64,000 bases of DNA, from the NCBI GenBank assembly GCA_950022295.1, contig OX465598.1, positions 63,844,001 to 63,908,000 of the forward strand, read 5' to 3'. This DNA is from Bromus sterilis (Eukaryota; Streptophyta; Magnoliopsida; Poales; Poaceae). Positions 43,870-57,000 of the stretch are shown here, one piece after another; position 1 is the stretch's first letter; the number at the start of each line of letters is the position of its first letter. The notes below the pieces were generated by a model. The model was given only the letters and a program-made list of their open reading frames with translations. It was not told where the DNA came from and ran no database searches. The position numbers and the translations under genes are program-made.

Positions 43870-45390
43870 CCCGTTGCCTTGCTCTTTCTTGCATTATTTG
43901 GGACCAACACAATTTTCATGCTAGTCAAAGTGTGAAGGCAGATAACCATGAAAGAGACAACAAAGCACTCAACACTTTCTCATAAGCTAAAACAGGGACA
44001 CAAAACAGGTATAATTTTGAAGGTTTTAAAGGTAGCACATGAGCAATTTACTTTGGAGTGGCAGTGAAATACCACATGTAGGTAGGTATGGTGGACACAA
44101 ATGGCATGGTTTTTGGCTCAAGGTTTGCATCACGAGTAGAGCTCATACTCAGTACAGGTCTTTGGCTAGCAAGGTTGTGTAGCAATCATAAGAGTTGAGG
44201 GAAACAAACAAACATACATGTGATAGAAAACAATCATACAATCTTCCTTGGAAGCACAAAAGACCTGTAACTTGAGAATACTAAGCTTATGAGCAGATCA
44301 AGAAAGAAATATAATGGAATAATATATCTACATGTACTTCCCTCTTTTCTACTTAAACCTCAAAGTATTGTTGCTAAGTTTGCGAAAACTAACTAGATTT
44401 ACTTGATGCTCCCAAAGTGATACCAATACTAATTAAAAGATCAATCATATAACAGAAATTGCAAACTAAAATAAAGTGTGCAGAAAGTAAATGATAACAC
44501 TTCTCATTAATACTCCAAACCGGTAACTCACACCAAGGGATACATAGATAAAAAACTAAAGGAGAGATACTTCCACATTGCAAACCATAAAATAACTTTT
44601 CTACTCATGATATGACTCTACTAAAAGGTATAAAGGTAAAAGATAAAGGTGTTATACCGCGACACTCCCCCAAGCTTGGAACAAGCCAAGGGGATGCCAA
44701 TACCAATGACGAGTTACTCCTTCGGTGGTAATGCCGAATCCTCCCCATAATCAGACTTCTAAGGTAGAGGCTCCCCATCAACAAGTGATGACTTGGTTTC
44801 CAATATCCTGAAACTAGCAACCAAACTTATGCGTTTAAATCTAGTCTCATACCCACAGTTCTGATTTTGCACGTCGTAGAGTTGTGCTTGTAGCTTGTTG
44901 GTGGTCTCGTGGAGCGAGAGGATATCATCCCAAAGCTTGGCAGTCTCCTTCTTGTGCTCGGCAATGAGTTCTGCGTTTATCTTATAGATAATTTCCACTT
45001 CACGTTCTGCCATCTTCTTGTACCTGAAGACTTATTGCTCCAGTTCTTCCATCCGAGCTTCCAGACTGCCTTCTCCTTTAGGATCCCGAACATCTTCTAC
45101 CTGCACCTTCCCCTGCTTGAGCATCAACTCCTTGGGATGCATCTTAAGCTCATTCATGTACAGGTTGAGGACGTTGACGAGGGAATGACTCTTTGAGTCC
45201 TCATTCTTGGTACCCCCACTAGCAAAAACAAAAGGCCATGTTCGACGAGGCCCATTATCACTCAAAGCCTTTGGATCCCCATTCGAAGTGATGCCTGGCC
45301 CATACCTCGACGAGGCCCATGAAGTAAAGAAGAGCTTGAAGACTTGGAGTAGAATACAAGAAAAGCATATTCGGGATAGCATCAAGCCTA
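43870..45390 (-). mobile_element. Athila-like gypsy fragment (3' region)
   Basis: The coding remnant at 44759-45385 is followed on the minus strand by a 3' untranslated stretch with CCAAGCTTGGGGGAGTGTC (44660-44680) and AT-rich sequence to 43870. The CAAGCTTGGGGGAGT block is common in grass Athila-type elements. LTRs are absent. Confidence 0.6.
44759..45385 (-). pseudogene. Athila-like C-terminal coding remnant
   Basis: Two in-register pieces: NGPRRTWPFVFASGG and PKGEGSLEARMEELEQ, then a stop near 45032, then EVEIIYKINAELIAEHKKETAKLWDDIL and KLQAQLYDVQNQNCGYETRFKRIS. The Glu/Lys/Leu pattern suggests a coiled coil. This phrase is familiar from the region after integrase in wheat-type Athila elements. 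The function is unknown. Confidence 0.55.
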
Positions 45391-45793
45391 GAGATCTGAG
45401 TTACCATGGATCGTCCGAATCTGTAACCAACTTGGTCGAGGGTCCTGAGACCTAAACCTTCCTCTATAAAAGGTTAGGAGGGAACTCCCAGGTTTGGCAT
45501 CTAGCATCCTCCATCTCGCGCCGCCACCAGGAGCACTCGAAACCCTTCGAGAGCTCAACACCATAGCCAGATCGCATATGTGCTCCCCCTGTAAACACCG
45601 TCGTCTTCGACACCATCATCAATACAAGTCAGACAAGCAGGAGTAGGTCTTTACCTCTACAAGAGGGGCCGAACCTGGGTAAACCTTTGTGTACCCCCTG
45701 TTTACGTCCGACCACCGTCGAATTCGCCAGATCCCCTGTTCTCTCGAAAACCAAGTCCCTTAACATGGACGTTGCCGGGGATAAACCCTGTCA
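45391..45793 (+). repeat. 5' LTR end of the gag-only gypsy element
   Basis: TATAAAAGG at 45465-45473 is followed by a leader with the GGGGCCGAACCTGGGTAAA block. The LTR ends CCTGTCA next to the PBS. The start is not certain; the upstream sequence is the Athila remnant. Confidence 0.5.
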
Positions 45794-45794
45794 G

Positions 45795-45812
45795 CCGGCG
45801 CCGTCTGTGGGA
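45795..45812 (+). promoter_or_regulatory. Primer binding site (GGCGCCGTCTGTGGG type)
   Basis: CCGGCGCCGTCTGTGGGA stands directly after the LTR end. GGCGCCGTCTGTGGG is a frequent PBS start in grass gypsy elements. Confidence 0.7.
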
Positions 45813-46912
45813 ACGACGGGATCTGGATCAACGAATTCACCGACTTCATCACCACCACGGGACATCATCGGCAACATCGACTCGACATCTGCGTCGGAGC
45901 CGATCCGCTTCAGGAGCCTCGACCTCCACCTGCACTCGTCGACATCGCCGCCCGCCTCGCCTATGAGGCTCAGCATGACGGTTGGCATGACGTACCTCTA
46001 CGTCAACAACTCGGAAGCAATCCTGCTACTGCACTCCTTCAGCACTATGTCAGACGTGCCCGATTTTGCGCCACCATCGCCCGTCAGCGTCCTTCAGGGG
46101 ATCAACTTCGAGTCGCCACCGCCGTCACCTGTCACCGTGGCACCCGAAGCTACGGCCGTCCTCACATCAACATCACCCTCCATCGTGTCGCCCGTCATCA
46201 TCGCCACGGAGATAGCAGCCGAAACTACATATACAGAACCCACGATTGCCGCGACAAACATCGCGGTCGAGTCCACCACTTTGTCATCAGCGCCAGGACT
46301 ACCAAAGGGTGCGCCGTTGTCCCACCCGATGGAACCCAGTGCCGACCTCGAGCCACCGCCATCATCCCCAGCCACCACCCACTGCGTCGCATGCGACGCG
46401 TTCCCGGGTATAGAGATCAAAAATCCCCTGACACACGACGACCCGCGCGACAAGTCAGATGAGATCTACACGGCAACCACCAAGCGTAGGCAACGCTTGA
46501 CGATTTTGCCACTTACCCAACGACAAACAAATACGCCAACTACTTTGGCCCTCTCTATCCAGAGATCTACCATCCCGGCAGCAACCTTCCCAACCCAGGA
46601 GAAGGTGTTGAAAGGTACAACAGCCCCCATTCGAGAAACACCGCCATCACCAAGAGCGATCACTTCATCGACTTTCCACCACTCTACTGCGCCAGATTTG
46701 GCGACGACGAAATTTAATCCCCGGTTTGGGGAAATCAAAGCAAACTCCCCGTCTTTGTGCGTGGAAGTCATGATGACATCTCCTTGTCACGACACGGGTG
46801 GAGACAACGCCAATGGAAACATGACCAACGGTGCTATCGGCGGCCGCAGCGAAAGCGGCAATCTAGTCACACAAGGCCAAATTCGGTAAGCGAGGAAAAT
46901 CTTATTCGGCTT
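45813..46912 (+). other. 5' interior of the gag-only gypsy element
   Basis: A 400-codon stop-free frame (45687-46889) crosses the LTR/PBS boundary and is Thr/Pro/Ser rich without a motif, so I do not call it. Another frame shows ALVDIAARLAYEAQHDG (45930-45985), which looks more like decayed gag N-terminal sequence. The Copia array begins at 46914. Confidence 0.4.
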
Positions 46913-46913
46913 T

Positions 46914-47073
46914 GGCACTAGAACCTTCCCTCTCATTAACTAGTTGGAGTTGGAAAAGGATTGGACTAGAGATCGTGTCGGATTCCAGAATCCCGCAGCC
47001 CCTCGCGTCCTCCTTTATATACGAAAGCCCCGGGACACAATAGCCACGAAATATTGTGTGCCCGCAGCCTCTC
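46914..47073 (+). repeat. Left LTR remnant of the Copia array
   Basis: Matches LTR positions from 53301 (GGCACTAGAACCTTCC) to about 53440, including the TATA box at 47014. It then jumps at about 47073 to interior sequence equal to 54238 (GTGTATGTGATTTAC). About 800 bp with the LTR end, PBS and first part of the leader is missing. Confidence 0.82.
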
Positions 47074-48132
47074 GTGTATGTGATTTACGATTGTCAGACT
47101 CGTCTACTATACTAAAAACGGAATTGAACTAAGAAGCCTGTAGATCTCTTCGGAATTGCTACACGGGGCTCACGGTTAGTGAACAAGTTAATGGTCGGTG
47201 TTTTGAGATAGATGTCGTCTCACTACATCGAACACCCCGCAATGGTTAATAAGCAACTTGAAGATCCACGTTGTGGCTTTGTGTAAGTAGATGGACGATC
47301 TTGTGACGCAACCCCTAGAAGCCACGTAAAACTTGCTCAACTAAGTAGAGGACGTCTAACTTGGTTTTGCAGGGGAATCCGTGATGTGGTATAGCAAAGT
47401 TATTTGCATTGCATGCATATTCTAATCATGTTTTGTCTTATACCAGAGTACTTGGTACTGGGCCAATGATCGTGGCGCCTACGACAAGGAGGCCGTACCG
47501 GCACGACACGAAGGAGATCGTGACGTGAAGGGCTATACATAATCACATGCACTCATATATGTTTTAACTGCCTGTTAGAGTTAATTCATTGTTGTGTGCG
47601 CATCTTGTTGTGCTTAAATTTTGGCGGTAGCATAATAAGATAACCCCTCATCAAATATCATAGCTTACGTGCTCCCCTAAATATGCAATGTTGCTACAGA
47701 TAGACGCTTCGAAGCGCTACGTGTTAATCGGGCGTGATAGATCCATTCGTTCACATACAGCGGTATGAGACTATTTCTCACACATGTGGAGATAGTCGAG
47801 TACACGCGGAAGTATTTAGGTTGACTTGACGGTCTAGCAAGTATAGACTTGGACCGGAGCAAAAGACCGAAAGGTCACACACGAGTCACACGGTGTCGTG
47901 ATTGACGATGATGCGTCTACCTTTGAAGCGACTCCACCTCTCGTGTCAATCCGACGTGGAAAAGTGCATTTGGATCGTGTGACACTTAAACAACGGAGGG
48001 ATGTTGTTTTGAGTGGGAGTTCATAGGTTTAATCACTAGATTAATAATTTGAACTCATTTATCTTGAACAAAATCTAAGCGTCTTTGCGATTATTGTTGT
48101 AGATGGCTAGACCCGCCCAAACTTTCCACTTA

Positions 48133-49165
48133 GGCTATGTTCCGTTTGGGCCAACCTCGCGAGGATTTGGGCCGAAACCCCGTGGATCCGCGAAAATAAC
48201 CCCCGAGCAGAAAAAATCCCGGCCCATATGTTTTTATGTGTTCGGTTAAGCCACGCGATTCTTTTCTCCGGCCCAAACCCCTCTAAATCCGCGCGGATCT
48301 CACCCTCGCCTCACACCTCGTTGAAACAAACCTCTCCCTCCCGAGCGGCAGCGACGGCCAGGGGCAGCGAACAGCAGCAAGGGGGTCTGCGTGGACGAGC
48401 GTACGGCGGAAAGGGGGTCTGCGTGGACAAGCGGCGCTTGGCCGGCGTGCCCCCGCGCCGCTCGTCGCCGCTTGACCGCGCGGCCACGCCATCTCCGTTC
48501 GAGGACGCCCCCGATCCAGCAACGTCAGCGTAGTCCAAGGGAGTGCGACGACATCTCCGGTCTCTGCGCCGTCGAAGGGTCTGATCCGGCAAGAGCAGGG
48601 CCCCAGCCGCGCCGAGGAGCTCTGCCACGAGAGCCACCACGCGGCTCCTTCCGCCCGCGCGCGCACCCCCAGCCGCGGCCGCTTCGGCCATGCCTCCGGC
48701 AGCGCCGGCGGCGGCAACTCGGCGTCCGTCTCCACGGGGTCCTCCTCCTCCGGCGGCGGGACCCACTCCGGCCACAGCACCAGGTTCCTGCTCCGGAGGC
48801 TGAGCTGTATCCTGGCCGCCGTCGCGACGGCCACGCCCTCCTCTCCGTACTCCGCCATCCGGAAAGGCGCAGGAAACCAGCCGTCGCTTTCGTTTCTTTG
48901 TTCAAGGGAAGCGACGGAAGCGGAGGAGGCATTGTTGTTGTTTTTGTACGTGCCGCGGCTGCTACTATGTATTGTTGCTGTACGTAGTTTTGAAACCCCC
49001 TAGTGTACCCACTACTGCTGCTCCATTGTAATACCACTGAAACCGAACAAGTCATGAGATTAAACCCTCTAGTGGACAGATTCCACGTGGGTGTTAGTGT
49101 GACACCCAAACCTCTAGTGGATTAAATCCACTAGAGTATTTAATCTCCCAGCACCGAACAAGGCC
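48133..49165. mobile_element. Harbinger-type non-autonomous element with GC-rich cargo (1033 bp)
   Basis: The ends GGCTATGTTCCGTTTGGG and (inverted) GGCCTTGTTCGGTGCTGG are flanked by TTA (48130-48132 and 49166-49168). The intact site exists in interior C (CCACTTAGGAGTC at 55300), which proves the insertion. The first 120 and last 200 bp are subterminal sequence. Between them lies 500-600 bp of very GC-rich sequence with long frames on both strands, unlike the ends, suggesting captured host DNA. The minus-strand frame starting MAEYGEEG at 48858 is the most protein-like, but I recognise no family. Confidence 0.88.
48283..48858 (-). pseudogene. Possible captured gene fragment inside the Harbinger-type element
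   Basis: A 191-codon frame (MAEYGEEGVAVATAARIQLSLRSRNLVLWPEWVPPPEEED...) has a normal-looking N-terminus with non-repetitive composition for about 55 residues, then becomes Arg/Pro/Ala rich. The overlapping frames at 48311-48775 (minus) and 48391-48987 (plus) are also open, so GC bias alone could explain all three. No domain is recognised. Confidence 0.3.
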
Positions 49166-52128
49166 TTAGGAGTCTTTCTAGAGAGAGAAATACTAAAGTC
49201 AACTGGTGCAAATTTCATTGATTGGCATCATAACTTGAGAATTATCTTCAAAAGCCGTTAGGTGAAAGTTCTCGCTCTTATTGCACCTCTAGATGAGATT
49301 AATGTCTATAAGACATGCAACGCTTTTTACTACATTATTAAGTATAGAGATTATTGAGATGATAAAAGAGCTCAAGAATATGTTCTTTGCTCAATCCCGA
49401 ATGATGGAGATCATTGAGGTATCTCGAGAACTCACAAGGCTTAATATTGGCGAAAGTAAGCATAATCGTCTAGGGATGACGATTAAGAAAACCACTAGGT
49501 TTAAGGCTTAGAGAAACTCTGCAAGGAGAGGATCTAAGCATGATTCCAAGTGCTTTTATTGCGAAGAACTTGTTCACTGGAAGCAGAATTTACCCATAAA
49601 CTTGGAAGATAGGAAGGCTTGCAATATCAATAAGTTGTTATAGATGTGTATCTGACTAATGTTTGGAGTAGAACATTAGAAGATTATGAAGGGACAAGGT
49701 AACGATGCACGTGGGCAACGACAGGGAAGTCGTAGTTGTCGCGGTCGTAACACTTCCTTTACATCTACCATCGAGATTAGTCTTAAACATTTGCAATTGA
49801 TTTTGGTGCAAGCTTTGGGTACGAACATTATCTCCGGATTATGTTTATTCGATTATTCATCTAAATTGGAGAACCATAGGTTGTTCTGTTTATATGAATG
49901 AGCACACACCAATAGCCAATGGTTTGTTTCTTTGGATCCCGATAGTAGTGATACACATGTGCACAACATCCAAGCCAATGGATTAAAGAAGGATAACGAG
50001 TATTGTTATTCCCTAACCTTCACTGATGATTTGAGTTAGATAAGTAGTATCTACTTGATGAAGTATATGTCTGAAAATCTTTGAAGTAGTTCAAGGAATT
50101 TTAGAATGAAGGGGAGAATCATCGCAACCATGAAGATGCAAAAGATGTATATTAAGTTATTGTTTTTTATTCTCGTGGTTGATATCAAAGTATTGATAAA
50201 GAGACACGGTTTCAAGATACGGAGATATGCGTCTTCATATAATATACTCTACATGTTTAGTGAGTATATTATCTATCTTGTGTTCCATGAATGGAAATTT
50301 TCAAGGAGATTTTATCTCGGGAAAATTCAAGACAAGATAGACATAGGTCGAGATAGATGAAGTGTTTTGAAAAACACTCCTCGTACTGGAAGAGTTACGC
50401 AGCACCGGAAGCAAGTCCCGGCGCCGACACTTGTCCAATTCGAGATAGAGCAAGTGATGAGGATCACGAAACTCTGTCTATTCTGAGAACCTATGTATTT
50501 GTAGATCATTATGCTCGCATAACATCCGTCAAAAGATATTATGAGTTCATCATGAACGTGCTTTTATTGGGATAATAAAAGATGAAAGTCCTACGAATTA
50601 TGAGGAAGCGATGATGGTTCCAAAGTTTCCGATAAATGGCGTGATGCCATATAATCTGGAATAGAATTCACAAATAGAACGCTTCACGTGATCTATTTGA
50701 TTTTATCCAAGGATCTAGGTTAGAGGATAAAAGTGAATTTTATTGGAAGATGGATATGATTAGTTTGATACTATTCATAAATAGCTTGGTTAGTTGGAGA
50801 GGAAGTTTCCAACAAATTCAATGAAATTGACTATGAGAATAAGTGTCTTCTATAGCGAAGCTATGAATCCGTCTGGATTTTATTAGTGATCATCACATAT
50901 TAAAATATGTGTGAGATATCAAAACAAGATTCCCTAGACAAGGTACTGTTGAAGGAAAGGGTAATAGTATTCGATACAATTAAAGGAGTTTTGAGTATCC
51001 ATGGTACAAATAAGGAATGCAAGCTTAAAAGGTTGTTTAAGCAAGGCATATCGGAAGTAGAGATCTTTGTTTTGAGGCAAAGGGATCTATGTTTCAAGAA
51101 AATAAGTGGGAGCTCTAAATTATTTTCTTAATGTATTATATGAAAGTATGCATATAATTGTTAAGAGACATTGTTACATGGCCAAGTTGAAAGTTGTAGA
51201 ATAAAGAATATAGAATTTCTTTATACACCATGTTGCAGCTAAGATTGAGTATTAGAAGATTATTTGATAATAATCTATACTTGCACAATCAAGTAGCTTT
51301 TGTCGATTATGTGTTTGATACATACAAAATAGGAGTATTATTGTATGAGTATATATTTCTGTGCAGTTATATTGATTGGTAAATCGATACCCGGTAATAT
51401 GCATTGATAAAGGTAGATGATAAAACATCTATTATGACTAGGTCATAAAGTTTACCAAGAGGATCAAACATGTTGGTAATGACAATAGATGTTCAATGGT
51501 TTATGCAAACAAATGATATCACAAGTATGATGATATGGAAGATTGAACATGTGAAGTTGATATTCTTAAAGAATACCATGGACTTGGTATGATAAGAAGT
51601 ATCATAAATACCATGAGTAATAAGAAGATTTTAATGTACGGAGTTACATTTATGCAAAGCTTCATATTTAGATCATGATATAATTTTCTTCTCGCGAGTG
51701 GGAGTTATCTTATAGTAGAAAGTAATAGTTGGAGAACTATGCAATATGAGGGCATTTACAAAAGAAGTACTATTTTGTGACAACACCTAGAGTTGTACAC
51801 AAAAGTGGGAGTATAGAAAAAAGACTTGTTTTTTCTAGATATCTTGTCAAGATTTTATAAATTGATATAGATGGAAATCTATTATCAAATTTATGAAAAT
51901 CACGGTCATGCGTGAGCTCTAAAATACTAGTACTTATACATATTATCATATGTGTTTTATGTCAAAGTAGATGACATAAATAATCGAATAGACATACATA
52001 TCTAAGTTCGATATGATGGCTTATTCACTTTCCCATGAGCATAACATGATTGGACACTTAAGTCTACAAGTGTTTGTATCAAAACAAATGTTAGCTAGCG
52101 ATTATTGTCTCTAGTGCAAGTGGGAGAC

Positions 52129-54039
52129 TGTTGGAATTGGTGCCCAAGAGACAATAATAAAGGTATATTTTATTATAAGGGCCAATTCATGTTCTTGATA
52201 ATCGTCTATATAAATCATGCTTGACTGAATTATTGGGAAACATAATACATTGTGTGAAATATAGACACCATGGTCCCTAGTATGTCTCTATACTAGTTCA
52301 CTAAGTGAGTGATGGTTATTGTTTCCATAACCATGGATATTGATATCTCTCATTAGTGGAGCTCACAATTATTCTGGAGGAATAATGTGACGGACATACC
52401 CAATCTTAAAGCGAAGCAATTGATCGTGTCACAAAAGTTCTGATTGCGAAGCTTTATCCGTTTGACGTCTTTTTAGTTCCTTTGACCATGAGATCATGTA
52501 ACTCTCGGGTACCGGAAAGGGGGTGTTGCTCGCTGCAAACGTCACTTGTAATGGGGTGATTATAAATTTATCTTGTGCGTTCCCCGAAGGTACCTTGTAG
52601 GCTTATATGTGTTCAAGAGTGGGACTTGTCCATCCAAGTGACGGATAGATATTATCTAGGCCCTCTCTGTAACGCTCACTCAATCGTTTGCAAGCACGTG
52701 ACCGGGTCACAAGAGAGTGAGTGCTTATATGATGAGAAAAGAGAACTTACCGGTAACGAGATTGAACAAGGTACGGCGGTACTGACGATCAATATCTCGG
52801 GTAGGTAACATATCGCAGGACATGGGAATTATATATTGACGGTCAAAGTGGTTCAATCGATAAAAGATCTTCGATGTAATTTACGGGGGTGGCATGGCTA
52901 CCCAGATCCCTCTGTTACCTCTGACTATGAGAATAGTCATACCCGCATAATACCGAACCCGTAGGGTAGTCACACTTAAGGCCGTACGACGCTTCGGGTA
53001 TAGAGTTATAAGGTGCAGCAAGTTCGAAGTCCCAAATGGATTCGGAAGGGTGGAAAACCCCTAGGTTTATATATGGAAAGGTTTCGGAACATTCCGGAAA
53101 GTTTCGGGTCAAACCTGGAAAGTCTGGAATATTCCGGAAGGGGGCAAAACCGGCCAGCTATAGGCCGGTTCGGCCCCACCTAGTGCGCCTAGCCTACCAT
53201 GGCTGGGCTGGCCGAATTTTGGGGAGAGGGAGGACTCCTTCCCTTCCCCAATTTGGATTTGGGTTTGGAGAAGGAGTCTTCCCTCTTTTTGATTCCCTAT
53301 GGCACTAGAACCTTCCCTCTCATGAACTAGTCGGAGTTGAAAAAGGATTGGACTAGAGATCGTGTCGGATTCCAGAATCCCGCAGCCTCTCGCGTCCTCC
53401 TTTATATACGGGAGCCCTGGGACACAAGAGCCACGAAATATTGTGTGGCCTCCGCCGCTGTCGCGCCGCCCGTCGCCGCCGGACGCCACCGCCATGCCGT
53501 CGTCACCCCTCGCCTCCGGCCTCGTGCCGCCGTCTTGGGTCTTCTACGCCATGCCGGTGTTCCTCTTCCTCCGTCCGGGATCACGCCGTTGATATTCGGA
53601 TATCGCCGGTGATCGCCGGATTATCGTCGGAACCCTAATTCCGGTGATCTTCGAAGGGTCTTCCGGGCGAAGGCCTGCGGGATTTGCTCTGCGTTCTTCG
53701 TCACGCTGCCGTGACGTTGAAGCGCTCTCTCTACTTCGCCGTGTATCCTCTGGATCGGAGAAGCGGGCGACGTCGTCAAGCCGTATGTGTGTATCCCTCG
53801 GAGGCGTCTCACTTGAGGCGCTTGATCGAGTGAATCGCCGAGACTGAACGGATTGTGATCGGCTACATCGACACCAACCGTACAAGCTTCCGCAACTGAT
53901 TTGCCAAGGTACGCAAATCAAGTTATGCATGTTTGCATATTCATGTTTCGTTGCATGCATCTCCTAGATTGGATCTAGGCTAGGGTTTATTCGTTTTTGC
54001 GTAGGAAATTTTTTGTTTTCCATGATGCGGACCCCAACA
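52129..54039 (+). repeat. Middle, full-length LTR of the Copia array (1911 bp)
   Basis: It begins TGTTGGAATTGGTGCCCAAG after the PPT AAGTGGGAGAC and ends ACCCCAACA. It is bounded by a PPT on the left and a PBS on the right, so it acts as 3' LTR for interior B and 5' LTR for interior C. The TATA box is at 53401. Confidence 0.92.
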
Positions 54040-54040
54040 G

Positions 54041-54050
54041 TGGTATCAGA
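54041..54050 (+). promoter_or_regulatory. Primer binding site of interior C
   Basis: TGGTATCAGA, then GTCTCG, directly after the middle LTR. The first ten bases match the initiator tRNA-Met complement. Confidence 0.85.
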
Positions 54051-57000
54051 GTCTCGTCTATGCGTAGATGTATTGTGCGATATAGATCACGATGGTTCAT
54101 TGTGGGCGTTGATCTTCTTGGTTGCTACTTCTTCGTTCGATTCTTGTTTTTGCGGTATAGCGGATTGTATCTGGATCGAACCGACTTTACGCATAGGTAT
54201 ATGCGAGACCGGTTTCACAAGACACACGATTTTACACCGTGTATGTGATTTACAATTGTCAGACTTATCTACTATAGTAAAAACAGAGTTGAACTAAGAA
54301 GCTTGTAGATCTCTTCGGAGTTGCTACACGGGGCTCACGGTTAGTGAACAAGTTAATGGTCGGTGTTTTGAGACTAGATGTCGTCTCACTACATCAAACA
54401 CCCTGTAATGGTTAATAAGCAACATGAAGATCCATGTTGTGGCTTTGCATAAGTAGATGGACGATCTTGTGGACGCAACCCCTAGAAGCCACGTAAAACT
54501 TGCTCAACTAAGTAGAGGAACGTCTAACTTGGTTTTGCAGGGGAATCCGTGATGTGGTATAGCAAAGTTATTTGCATTGCATGCATATTATAATCATGTT
54601 TCGTCTTATACCGGAGTACTTGATACTGGGCCAATGACTGTGGCGCCTACGGCAAGGAGGCCGTACCGGCATGACACGAAGGAGATCGTGACGTGAAGGG
54701 CTATACCATATCACATGCACTCATATATGTTTTAACTGCCTGTGAGAGTTAACTCATTGTTGTGTGTGCATCTTATTGTGCTTAAATTTTGGCGGTAGCA
54801 TAATAAGATAATCCCTCATCAAATACCATAGCTTGCGTGCTCCCCTAAATATGCAACGTTGCTACAGATCGATGTTTCGAAGTGCTACGTGTTAATCGGG
54901 CGTGATAGATCCATTCGTTCACATACAACGGTATGAGACTATTTCTCACACATGTGGAGATAGTCGAGTACACGCGGAAGTATTTAGGTTGACTTGACGG
55001 TCTAGCAAGTATAGACTTGGACCGGAACACAAGACCGAAAGGTCACACACGAGTCACATGGTGTGGTGATTGACGATGATGCGTCTACTTTTGAAGCGAT
55101 TCCACCTCTCGTGTCAATCGGACGTGGAAAAGTGAATTTGGATCGTGTGACACTTAAACAATGGAGGGATGTTGTTTTGAGTGGGAGTTCATAGGTTTAA
55201 TCACTAGATTAATAATTTGAACTCATTTATGTTGAGCAAAGTCTAAGCGTCTTTGCGATTATTGTTGTAGATGGCTAGACCCGCCCAAACTTTCCACTTA
55301 GGAGTCTTCCTAGAGAGAGAAATACTTAAGTCATCTGGTGCAAATTTCATTGATTGGCATCATAACTTGAGGATTATCGTCAAAAGCCGTTAGGTGAAAG
55401 TTCTCGCTCTTATTGTGCCTCTAGATGAGATTAATGTCTATAAGACACGCAACGCTTTTTACAACATTATTAAGTATAGAGGTTATTGAGATGATAAAAG
55501 AGCTCAAGAATATGTTCTTTGCTCAATCCCGGATGATGAAGATCATTGAGGTATCTCGAGAACTCACAAGGCTTAATATTGGCGTAAGTAAGCATAATCG
55601 TCTAGGGATGACGATTAAGAAAACCACTAGGTTTAAGGCTTAGAAAAACTCTGCAAGGAGAGGATCTAAGCATGATTCCAAGTGCTTTTATTGCGAAGAA
55701 CTTGTTCACTGGAAGCGGAATTTACCCATAAACTTGGAAGATAGGAAGGCTTGCAATATCAATAAGTATATTTTATATACATGTTATAGATGTGTATCTG
55801 ACTAATGTTTGGAGTAGAACATTAGAAGATTATGAAGGGACAAGGTAACGATGCGCGTGGGCAACGACAGGGAAGTCGTAGTTGTCGCGGTCGTAACACT
55901 CTCTTTACATCTACCATCGAGATTAGTCTTAAACATTTGCAATTGATTTTGGTGCAAGCTTTGGGTACGAACATTATCTCCGGATTATGTTATACGATTA
56001 TTCATCTAAATCGGAGAACCATAGGTTGTTCTGTTTATATGAATGAGCACGCACCAATAGTCAATGGTTTATTTCTTTGTATCCCGATATTAGTGATACA
56101 CATGTGCACAACATCCAAGCCAATGGATTCAAGAAGGATAACGAGTATTGTTATTCCCTAACCTTCACTGATGATTTGAGTTAGATAAGTAGTATCTACT
56201 TGATGAAGTATATGTCTGAAAATATTTGAAGTAGTTCAAGGAATTTTAGAATGAAGGGGAGAATCATCGTAACCATGAAGATGCAAATCTAAGTTATGAG
56301 TTTGGCAACACACTAAGAGAAGTGTGGGATAATAATGCAATAACATTGGAAAGGAACACCTCAGAGGATCGGTGTGTCCGAAAGTTGCAATCGTACACTA
56401 TTGGTTATAGTACGAACCATGAAGTCCTTCGACAATCTACCATTGTATTTTGGGCTAGAATTTTATAGATATCCGTACTTGTTTGCTTATAGGAATCATC
56501 AAAACCGTATGGGAAATAACTCTATATAAATCTTGCAAAAGATGTATATTAAGTTATTGTTTTTATTCTCGTGGTTGATATCAAAGTATTGATAAAGAGA
56601 CATGGTTTCAAGATACGGAGATATGCGTCTTCATATAATATACTCTACATGTTTAGTGAGTATATTATCTATCTTGTGTTCCATGAATGGAAATTTTCAA
56701 GGAGATTTTATCTCGGGAAAATTCAAGACAAGATAGAGATAGGTCGAGATAGATGAAGTTTTTTTAAAAACACTCCTCGTACTAGAAGATTTGCGCAGCA
56801 CCGGAAGCAAGTACCGGCGCCGACACTTGTCCAATTCGAGATAGAGCAAGTGATGAGGATCACGAAACTCTGTCTATTCTGAGAACCTATGTATTTGTAG
56901 ATCATCATGCTCTCATAACATCCGTCAAAAGATATTTTGAGTTCATCATGAACATGCTTTTATTGGGATAATAAAAGATGAAAGTCCTACGAATTATGAG

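Larger units (their letters stand above)
47074..52128 (+). pseudogene. Interior B of the Copia array (decayed gag and pol)
   Basis: The leader runs to ATG 48103 (MARPAQTFHL), where gag is interrupted by a Harbinger-type element (48133-49165). It resumes as ANFIDWHHNLRI with many stops. The zinc knuckle near 49550 reads CFYCEELVHWKQNL, its last Cys replaced by Leu. Pol shreds are NIISG, SDTHVHNIQ and LTFTDDLS (49820-50040), matching 3900-3500 of the minus-strand copy but with the integrase core removed. ESPTNYEEAMM (50583-50615) follows. It ends with a PPT at 52118. No functional protein can be produced. Confidence 0.8.

Noticed and set aside
45687..46889. 400-codon plus-strand ORF, Thr/Pro/Ser rich
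   Set aside because: It starts in the LTR, crosses the PBS, has no motif, and another frame fits decayed gag better. Composition explains its length.
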